From: JAAYJR01 sp964563975 | GTDB lineage: Bacteria > Bacteroidota > Bacteroidia > Bacteroidales > Prolixibacteraceae | Reading direction: 5' to 3' | Assembly: GCA_964563975.1 (NCBI GenBank) | Contig: CAZLZJ010000058.1 | Span: 1 to 13,450, forward strand | Length of the DNA stretch: 13,450 nt | Part shown: positions 7,862 through 13,450 of the stretch, one piece after another | Layout: each line of letters opens with the position of its first letter | Position numbering within the stretch: position 1 is the first letter of the stretch | The notes under the pieces: generated by a model | The model's database searches: none | Seen by the model: only the letters and a program-made list of their open reading frames with translations | What the model was told of the DNA's origin: nothing | Made by a program: the position numbers and the translations under genes

Positions 7862-9229
7862 TCAGTTTTTTGAGGATTCGCCTCCGGAAATATTGGTTTT
7901 AGAGGAGATAAGATTTCCATTTTCTGATTTTTTTGACTCTTTTTCCTCTTTTAATTTACGCTCCTTTATCTCCTTATAAATGTCCATGCCCTGAAAAGCC
8001 AGATCTTCTTCATTTTCCGGGGGACTGAATAATATTTTATCATTTTCGTTTAATCCTTTTCTGATTAAGACAAAGTTTTCATTTTCTTCACCCAGATCAA
8101 CAATTTGTTTAGAGATAACTCCATTTAAGTCCAGAAAAACATATTGAAGAGAATCATTTTTAAATACAGTTTCAGAAGCAATGAACAGTGTGTCTTTAAA
8201 AAGATCTGTTTGAATTATATTGCTTGTTGTCATTGCAGGTTTCAGGTCGCTGACATCACCCTTAACCTTTATTTTAACTTCAAATACTTTTGCATCACTT
8301 TTTGGCATTGGCTGGCCTATATTGGCCACGGAAATAACTTCACCGTCGAGTACTTTTTCGGGAAGGGCATCAATACCGATACTTACTTTCTGATTTGTTT
8401 TAACTTTTGAGATATCAATTTCATTTACATAAGTAAGAGAGTGCATTGAAGAAAGATCAGGGAGAGTTGCAATTATGGGCATCCAGGGGCTAACGGTTGA
8501 ACCTACTTTTATTTTTTCACGGGTTCGGTCTCTTCCATAAATAACCATTCCCGATTTCGGGGCTTTTATTTTTAATGAGTTATATACCTGAAGAAGCAGG
8601 TCAACTCTTTCCTGTCTCAGTTTAAGCTCCATATAACTTCTTTCCACCTTTGAAACAGCCTGCCTTTCCCTGAGAACATAAGCACTTGTTTCCTGCTTGA
8701 GTTTTCTTTTTGCTTTTTCGAGATCCATTTCTGCCTTTCTGATAACTGCCGGCGATTCATAAACAGACTCATCCAAGATAATCTGCATCTCTTCTACCTC
8801 CTCTTTTGCATTTACAATTATATCACGGTAATTACTCAGAGTAAGATTAGAATCCATTTTAGCATCATCAAAATTGTTAAGTGCCTGTTCAAGGTCTTCC
8901 TGTGCATTGACAAGAACTTCTTCAACAGTTTTATGATCGAGAGATGCAACATAATCGCCTGAATCGACAACGGTTCCTTCTTCAATCAGGTCGGTTATTT
9001 TAATTTCATAAATTCTGACATTCCTGTTACGTAAAATTTCAGGTACTACGATATTTTCCGAACTTTGAGCTTCTAATTGTCCGCTGGAGTAGACCAATAC
9101 CTCAAAGGGACCTCTTTGCACAGAGGAGGCAATATATACTTTTTTATTGCTCGTTCCTGAAAAAATGATAAATGCAGCGGCTGATAAAAGTATAAGTATG
9201 ACAGAAGTAAATATTATTTTTTTTCTCAT
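7862..9229 (-). CDS. Periplasmic adaptor subunit (HlyD/MacA-like), adaptor 1
   Basis: This is the first gene of the exporter operon and a membrane-fusion protein. From the ATG at 9229 it is 455 residues: an N-terminal membrane anchor (about 5-23), first lipoyl half (about 62-98, with LIEEGTVVDSGDYVASLD), an alpha-hairpin of about 120 residues, second lipoyl half (IKAPKSGMVIYGRD, 221-234), a beta-barrel domain from about 247 (SPWMPIIATLPDLS) and a membrane-proximal domain to about 405. It is paralogous to adaptor 2 along its whole length but carries an extra C-terminal tail of about 40 charged residues (K/E/S/N-rich, from about 415). An in-frame TTG at 9271 would add 14 residues ahead of the anchor; the ATG directly before the basic MRKK and hydrophobic helix is preferred. 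The permease gene starts 4 bp after its stop. Confidence 0.9.
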   Translation of the reverse strand: MRKKIIFTSVILILLSAAAFIIFSGTSNKKVYIASSVQRGPFEVLVYSSGQLEAQSSENIVVPEILRNRNVRIYEIKITDLIEEGTVVDSGDYVASLDHKTVEEVLVNAQEDLEQALNNFDDAKMDSNLTLSNYRDIIVNAKEEVEEMQIILDESVYESPAVIRKAEMDLEKAKRKLKQETSAYVLRERQAVSKVERSYMELKLRQERVDLLLQVYNSLKIKAPKSGMVIYGRDRTREKIKVGSTVSPWMPIIATLPDLSSMHSLTYVNEIDISKVKTNQKVSIGIDALPEKVLDGEVISVANIGQPMPKSDAKVFEVKIKVKGDVSDLKPAMTTSNIIQTDLFKDTLFIASETVFKNDSLQYVFLDLNGVISKQIVDLGEENENFVLIRKGLNENDKILFSPPENEEDLAFQGMDIYKEIKERKLKEEKESKKSENGNLISSKTNISGGESSKN

Positions 9230-9284
9230 AACAAGAGTTCTTAGTAACAAGTTCTTATATAAATGAAACAATTATTTTGCCGGC

Positions 9285-9310
9285 AGGTTTTTAAAAACTT
9301 TAAAAATCCT
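9285..9310. repeat. Imperfect inverted repeat in the exporter operon leader
   Basis: Left arm AGGTTTTTAAA (9285-9295) pairs with right arm TTTAAAAATCCT (9299-9310) with one bulged base and a 3-base loop. It is AT-rich, so chance is possible. It would lie in the 5' leader of the exporter mRNA, about 56 nt before the ATG of adaptor 1, if transcription starts from the element at 9327-9334. It could be an operator or an RNA hairpin. Confidence 0.3.
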
Positions 9311-9326
9311 TGCTTTTTTCAGGGCT

Positions 9327-9334
9327 CAAATTTA
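9327..9334 (-). promoter_or_regulatory. Candidate -7 element for the exporter operon
   Basis: On the minus strand this reads TAAATTTG, matching the Bacteroidota -7 consensus TAnnTTTG. No TTTG is present 19-21 nt upstream, so the promoter is only half matched. If used, transcription would start near 9320 and give a leader of about 90 nt before the ATG at 9229. Confidence 0.3.
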
Positions 9335-9464
9335 GCATTCTTTTTATTTGAATTTTATATATTTGACGTCATTATTTTAATTTGGTTTAACAAGCCGCCC
9401 TTATTCTATTGGTTTTTACATTAATTTAAAGATTTTTTTTAATAAAATAAAAATGTAACAACTA

Positions 9465-9496
9465 TTTGAGAAAGTTGAATTGAAGAGATATATTTG
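9465..9496 (+). promoter_or_regulatory. Bacteroidota-type promoter for the DUF5916 gene
   Basis: TTTG at 9465-9468 is followed after exactly 20 nt by TATATTTG at 9489-9496. This is a full match to the Bacteroidota sigma-ABfr consensus (TTTG, spacer of about 19-21, TAnnTTTG). The predicted transcription start falls near 9503, giving a leader of about 35 nt before the ATG at 9539. The element overlaps the alternative in-frame TTG start at 9494, which argues against that start. It is the best promoter in the window. Confidence 0.6.
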
Positions 9497-9538
9497 CTGA
9501 GATTGAAATTTAAACTTGAAGCCTTATTAAATTTGCTT

Positions 9539-11761
9539 ATGAGACTTGTAATTATTGTTTTTTTATTATTGGCCTCCGTTGCCGGGGCACAGGATTTAAA
9601 AGTTTTTCCTCCTGATTCAGTTGAAAAAAGAGTTATTGAGGCTGTAGAGATCAGCAGGAATTTAAAAATTGACGGAGTTTTAGATGAGCCTGAGTGGAAT
9701 CTCGCAAAACCTTCTCCCCGTTTTACACAGGTACAGCCTGTTCAGGGGGGACCCGCAAATTTTAATACTTCGGTAAAAGTTCTTTATAATGATAATTTTT
9801 TGTACATAGGTATTGTCTGTTCTGATTCTTTGGGTAAAAAAGCACTTCGGGCAACTGATTTCAGGCGTGATTTTGATCATATGGAGCATGACCTGGTGAA
9901 TCTGGGTTTTGACTGCTTTAATGATAAAAGAAATGCAATGAGCTTTGTTGTGAATCCTTACGGGGCACAAAGAGATTATCTGGCATTTGATGCTATGTAC
10001 TATGATATCGACTGGGATGGGTTATGGCGTACGAATGCAACCAGGAGCGATAGCAATTGGGTTTCTGAAGTGGCTATACCATGGAAGACCCTGCGGTATC
10101 CAAAAACAAGCGATTCAATACAAAGCTGGGGGTTTCAGGTTTACAGGAATCGCAGAATGACCAATGAGTTGTCGGGTTTATCTCCCTTTCCCATGACATA
10201 TAGTGCTTCAAGAATGGACTATGCGGGTATATTGGAGAATCTTAAACCTCCGCCACCCAAAACAAATATCAGCATTAAGCCTTATACACTTGCTTATTTT
10301 GATGGTTATGAGGGGCCGGACCTTTTAAGGGAAAAGGAGAAGAGTTCATTAAAAGCAGGAGGCGAGCTGAAATGGGTTATCAACCCGAATAATGTACTTG
10401 ATTTGACCTATAACACCGATTTTGCACAGGCTGATGTGGACCGTAAAGTGAATAATACAACAAGATTTAATGTTTTTTATCCTGAACGCAGGCAGTTTTT
10501 TTTAGAGAATGCTTCTCTTTTTGGGATTAATGTTAATCTTGGGTATGTGAGGAGTGCCGGCAGAACCGGAGGACCTATGCAGATGCAGCCCTTTTTCAGC
10601 AGGAGAATAGGTTTGAATGACAATGGAGAGCCAATTCCCATTGTTGCAGGAGGGAGGTTTGTCCATAGATCGTTTAAGCAAAATTATGGTGCCATTCTTA
10701 TCAGGCAGCAAGGTGACAGCATAACATCTCACACCAATTTTTTTGTAGGAAGATTTTCTCAAAATTTGGGTAAACAGAATAGAATCGGAGGTTTGTTAAC
10801 AGTTAAAAATCAACCCGGAGGTTCTAATATCACCGGCACAACCGATATGTTTTTTCGTTTTAACGGAGTGCATTCGCTTATCAGTATGATAAGTTATTCC
10901 GGCTCCACCAATTCCGGTAAGCAAGGTGTTTCAGGCGTAGCCCAATACAATTATGCTACAAATAAATGGAAAATATGGTGGACAGAGTCATTGGTTACAA
11001 GAGACTTCAATCCGGAGATGGGTTTTGTTTCACGCAGTAATGTTATAGGTACAACTCCCGGAGTAATATATTATTACCGGGGCGACAAGCTCCCTTTGAA
11101 AAAGTGGATACGGTCGTTTGATCCCGGTATAGATGCGCAGATCTTTCATGAAGCTTCAACCGGTAAATTAATTGAAAGGCAACTGATATTTTATCCGATA
11201 TATTTTAATTTCCATAATGCCGGTTATCTCGGGTATGGATTAAATGATATTTTTCAGCATCTGCCGGAGGTTTTTTCTCCTCTTGGAGTTTCCATAGCTT
11301 CAGGAGATTATAAATATATTCAGCATACAATTTTAGGCAGTACCGATCCGGCAAATAAATTTAAAGTATTTGGTTCGCTTAACTGGGGTGACTACTTTGA
11401 CGGTCGCCTGACTACTGGTGACATCAATGTTCTTTACGCACCTATTCCTCATATTTCTGTTGGCGGTCAGTTTAACAGAAATATTTTTAATGACGTAGGT
11501 ATCGATAAAACGGGCAAAACTGTAGATCTATATAGTATTGAAGCCCGGTTAGCGCTTAATGCCAGGGTGCAGTTAAGTTCTTTTATTCAGAAGAATTCAG
11601 AAAATGATCTTTATAATTTGAATGCCCGCTTTTCGTGGGAATATCAACCTTTATCATTTATCTATATAGTATTTAACAGAAATCAGTGCGATTATGCCTT
11701 AAACCAAAGGCATAGAGAGGACCGGCTGATTACTAAAGTGAGTTTTTTGAAGCAGTTCTGA
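9539..11761 (+). CDS. DUF5916 protein with N-terminal CBM9-like domain, probable outer-membrane barrel
   Basis: This is a secreted protein of unknown function, common in Bacteroidota. From the ATG at 9539 it is 740 residues. A signal peptide (MRLVIIVFLLLASVAGA, cut before Gln18) is followed by a CBM9-like beta-sandwich domain (about 35-230) that shows the typical IDGVLDEPEW motif at about 44-53. The C-terminal DUF5916 region follows, with its hallmark stretches YNTDFAQADVD, then NNTTRFNVFYPERRQFFLEN, and alternating beta-strand-like segments to the end. The last residues, KVSFLKQF, form an amphipathic strand ending in Phe, as expected for an outer-membrane barrel inserted by BAM. The family may handle or bind glycans, but no substrate is known here. 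The start was chosen because the TTG at 9494 lies inside the promoter -7 box and its extension would bury the signal peptide. It is divergent from the exporter operon, and its last 63 bases overlap the GGT-like gene. Confidence 0.9.
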   Translation: MRLVIIVFLLLASVAGAQDLKVFPPDSVEKRVIEAVEISRNLKIDGVLDEPEWNLAKPSPRFTQVQPVQGGPANFNTSVKVLYNDNFLYIGIVCSDSLGKKALRATDFRRDFDHMEHDLVNLGFDCFNDKRNAMSFVVNPYGAQRDYLAFDAMYYDIDWDGLWRTNATRSDSNWVSEVAIPWKTLRYPKTSDSIQSWGFQVYRNRRMTNELSGLSPFPMTYSASRMDYAGILENLKPPPPKTNISIKPYTLAYFDGYEGPDLLREKEKSSLKAGGELKWVINPNNVLDLTYNTDFAQADVDRKVNNTTRFNVFYPERRQFFLENASLFGINVNLGYVRSAGRTGGPMQMQPFFSRRIGLNDNGEPIPIVAGGRFVHRSFKQNYGAILIRQQGDSITSHTNFFVGRFSQNLGKQNRIGGLLTVKNQPGGSNITGTTDMFFRFNGVHSLISMISYSGSTNSGKQGVSGVAQYNYATNKWKIWWTESLVTRDFNPEMGFVSRSNVIGTTPGVIYYYRGDKLPLKKWIRSFDPGIDAQIFHEASTGKLIERQLIFYPIYFNFHNAGYLGYGLNDIFQHLPEVFSPLGVSIASGDYKYIQHTILGSTDPANKFKVFGSLNWGDYFDGRLTTGDINVLYAPIPHISVGGQFNRNIFNDVGIDKTGKTVDLYSIEARLALNARVQLSSFIQKNSENDLYNLNARFSWEYQPLSFIYIVFNRNQCDYALNQRHREDRLITKVSFLKQF

Positions 11762-13327
11762 TGCTGTAGCTGCTTCTCCCGGATCGTAACCCGGCTTAGG
11801 GCCGTTTCCGGTAAATGCAATTGCATAAATTCTGCCCACCACTCCAAATGGCGAAGGGCTTCTCAATATTTTCCATCTGTCTGAAAGTTCATTTTCCAGA
11901 GTATATGGCATACGGGATTCTAAGAGCAGTGTATCTTTGTAGGCATCAAACCGTGGTCTGCAGACAGCATCCTGCAGGTCCATTTTAAAATGGAAATAAT
12001 TAATTATTGCTTGAGCAAGCCCGGCTGTAATATGTGATCCTCCCGGAGACCCGAGAATTAATTTTGGTTTGCCATTTTTGAGGACAATTGTTTGAGCGAT
12101 TGCTGTGCTTCTTGCCTTTCCGGGAGCAATTGAATTGGGATTGTTTGGCAGCGGATCAAAACCGCTCATGCAGTTGTTATACATAAACCCCAGGTTTTTT
12201 GTATATACTCCGCTTCCATAACCCAGTGAATGGCAGAGGGCAATAGCGTTTCCTTCCTGATCGGATGTAACTATTACCGTAGTGTTTTTTGGTTCAAGGG
12301 TATATTTATTATCTGAATTGTTGATGATCGATTTTAAATATTGATCATTAAGAAGTTTTTCTATTTCCGGGGTAGTATATTTTGGATCAGAATGAAAGCT
12401 CATACGATCTTTTTGGACAGAGCTGAAAATCTTGGCAAATGTATTTACATACCCGGCACTATTTAATTGATATTTAAATATATCCGTTAGTACTGATAAT
12501 TTTAAAGTTTGAAGTAAGGCAAGGCCTCCGCCCGGAAGGGGCGTTGATAAAACCTCATGTCCAAGGAAGTTGCCTTTTATGGGATCAAGCCAGTCGCATT
12601 TATAGCTTTTCAAGTCATTGTTTGTAATCAATGCCCCATTTTCATTAAAATCATTGATTATTTGCTTAGCCAGTTCTCCTTTGTAAAAATCATCAGGGCC
12701 TGCTTCGGCAATTTGTTTATATGTATTTGCCAGTTCCTGTTGCTTTGGCCTGTCGCCTGCTTTATATGGTTCTCCATCCGGAAGCCAAATATTACTGCCA
12801 TCCGGGGTATGTCCCAACCTGTCTTTTGTTGATACACGGCCGAAGAGACCCGGCCTTCTCCAGAAATTTGCCATACCCGGGCTGACAATAAATCCTTCTT
12901 CGGCTATACCGATAGCTTCTTTGAAAAGGTCTTTCCATTGCATCTTTCCAAAACGCTTGTGTATTTCGCCAAAGCCGGCAACTGTACCCGGAATAGTTAT
13001 ACTTTTATATCCTACATCATTTTCTTTTCCTTTAAGGATATATCCAAAACCATCGGGAGCAGCTCCCTCATAAATGTCGTTCCACATACCCGGTTCAGCC
13101 TTGCTGCCAACACGACCAAAGAAATTGACACAATATACTTTGTTGTTTTTGACTGAATAAATTATTGCAGCCCCAAAGCCGCCAATTCCGGATCTGTGGG
13201 GATCAACAACTCCCTGGGTTATGGCGCCGGCAATTGCAGCATCGAATGCATTACCGCCGGCTTTAAGAATATTAAGCGCTACTTCTGCCGGTTCAGCCTG
13301 GGGAGAGACGATAAGAGATTTTTGCAT
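11699..13327 (-). CDS. Gamma-glutamyltransferase family protein (GGT-like Ntn-hydrolase)
   Basis: This is a 542-residue member of the gamma-glutamyltranspeptidase family, whose members cut themselves into two subunits before a catalytic Thr and then cleave or transfer gamma-glutamyl groups. The N-terminus enters the domain at once (LIVSPQAEPAEVALNILKAGGNAFDAAIA), with SGIGG at 46-50. The predicted self-cleavage site is before Thr349 in NTTV; the usual T-T-H is T-T-V here. Downstream are YGSGV (370-374), YNNCMSGFDP (383-392) and the oxyanion-region GSPGG at 426-430. The usual RExAP glutamate-binding stretch near residue 72 reads FFGRVGSKAEP. These differences resemble the divergent YwrD-like branch, so the substrate is uncertain. 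No signal peptide is present, and an in-frame stop at 13334-13336 rules out an upstream start, so the enzyme looks cytoplasmic. The family normally ends near DPGEAATA (about 515-522); this protein has about 20 extra residues lying over the neighbouring gene. Confidence 0.88.
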   Translation of the reverse strand: MQKSLIVSPQAEPAEVALNILKAGGNAFDAAIAGAITQGVVDPHRSGIGGFGAAIIYSVKNNKVYCVNFFGRVGSKAEPGMWNDIYEGAAPDGFGYILKGKENDVGYKSITIPGTVAGFGEIHKRFGKMQWKDLFKEAIGIAEEGFIVSPGMANFWRRPGLFGRVSTKDRLGHTPDGSNIWLPDGEPYKAGDRPKQQELANTYKQIAEAGPDDFYKGELAKQIINDFNENGALITNNDLKSYKCDWLDPIKGNFLGHEVLSTPLPGGGLALLQTLKLSVLTDIFKYQLNSAGYVNTFAKIFSSVQKDRMSFHSDPKYTTPEIEKLLNDQYLKSIINNSDNKYTLEPKNTTVIVTSDQEGNAIALCHSLGYGSGVYTKNLGFMYNNCMSGFDPLPNNPNSIAPGKARSTAIAQTIVLKNGKPKLILGSPGGSHITAGLAQAIINYFHFKMDLQDAVCRPRFDAYKDTLLLESRMPYTLENELSDRWKILRSPSPFGVVGRIYAIAFTGNGPKPGYDPGEAATASELLQKTHFSNQPVLSMPLV

Positions 13328-13423
13328 AATTTTTTATGAAGAGATTTAGGATCGGTAAAATTATAAAAATGTTTTAATAAAGAGCTTATTACAAAAATTA
13401 TTCATAAATTGGAGACCCGAATT

Positions 13424-13431
13424 CAAACTTA
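13424..13431 (-). promoter_or_regulatory. Candidate -7 element for the GGT-like gene
   Basis: The minus strand reads TAAGTTTG, matching TAnnTTTG. The expected -33 box would lie at or beyond the window edge, so it cannot be tested. If used, the leader before the ATG at 13327 would be about 90 nt. The rest of 13328-13450 is AT-rich, with no Shine-Dalgarno sequence and no recognisable gene. Confidence 0.25.
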
Positions 13432-13450
13432 AACTATGTTTTTACAATAA

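Larger units (their letters stand above)
9230..9538. other. Divergent intergenic control region between exporter operon and DUF5916 gene
   Basis: This 309 bp, very AT-rich stretch has no credible coding frame. It holds the presumed promoters of the leftward exporter operon and the rightward DUF5916 gene. A good promoter match faces right at 9465-9496. A second TATATTTG at 9358-9365 also faces right but has no matching -33 box. A TAAATTTG -7-like element faces left at 9327-9334, and an imperfect inverted repeat lies at 9285-9310. No riboswitch or other structured RNA was recognised. Confidence 0.6.

Noticed and set aside
7858..7920. Longer permease from the ATG at 7920.
   Set aside because: It would overlap adaptor 1 by 59 bp and add 21 residues with no membrane or domain character before the usual family start. 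It cannot be fully excluded because it is also an ATG.
8550..8562. Short palindrome CCCGATTTCGGGG as a third copy of the hairpin repeat.
   Set aside because: It lies inside adaptor 1, encodes a conserved lipoyl-domain stretch and lacks the flanking bases shared by the two real copies.
9494..9538. Extended N-terminus of the DUF5916 protein from a TTG start.
   Set aside because: The TTG is the end of a TATATTTG promoter box, and the extension would sit in front of a clear signal peptide.
11749..11776. Inverted repeat GAAGCAG / CTGCTTC as a terminator between the convergent DUF5916 and GGT genes.
   Set aside because: The 7 bp stem has a 14 nt loop and no T-run follows on either strand. It also lies within the GGT coding sequence.

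Overview
The window looks like a Bacteroidota chromosome segment, probably Bacteroidales/Marinilabiliales-like, although that rank is only an inference. The pointers are an AT-rich background, almost no Shine-Dalgarno sequences before the genes, several copies of the Bacteroidota-type -7 promoter element TAnnTTTG (here always TATATTTG or close to it), a DUF5916 outer-membrane-type protein and a TolC/MacB-type export operon. No rRNA, tRNA, CRISPR array, transposase or phage gene is visible.

Layout. Positions 11-2525 (minus strand) hold an HtpX-like M48 membrane zinc protease and a SLC13/DASS family anion-sodium symporter. A small DUF5652 two-helix membrane protein (2675-2896, plus) follows, flanked by two copies of a short palindromic hairpin repeat. 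Positions 3077-9229 carry all parts of a MacB-like tripartite exporter. A plus-strand ATPase gene (3077-3778) meets head-on, with a 17 bp overlap, a tight minus-strand operon read from 9229 down to 3762. That operon encodes periplasmic adaptor 1, the MacB-type permease, a TolC-type outer-membrane channel and a second adaptor paralogous to the first. A 309 bp divergent intergenic region (9230-9538) separates this operon from a plus-strand DUF5916 protein with an N-terminal CBM9-like domain (9539-11761). The last gene is a minus-strand gamma-glutamyltransferase-family enzyme (11699-13327), whose 3' end overlaps the DUF5916 gene by 63 bp.

How they work together. The five exporter genes plausibly form one envelope-spanning machine: an inner-membrane permease driven by the separately encoded ATPase, a periplasmic conduit built from one or both adaptors, and a TolC exit duct. 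The substrate cannot be read from the sequence. The DUF5916 protein has a signal peptide and ends in an aromatic residue like an outer-membrane barrel; it shares an intergenic control region with the exporter operon. The protease, the symporter and the GGT-like enzyme have no obvious link to the exporter.

Most unusual points: two paralogous adaptors for a single permease, with the ATPase on the opposite strand and convergently overlapping; the 63 bp convergent overlap in which both protein C-termini appear to be used; the divergent active-site motif and missing export signal of the GGT-like enzyme; and the paired hairpin repeats around the DUF5652 gene. None of these is clear proof of a new system. 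Most of the window is recognisable housekeeping and envelope biology.
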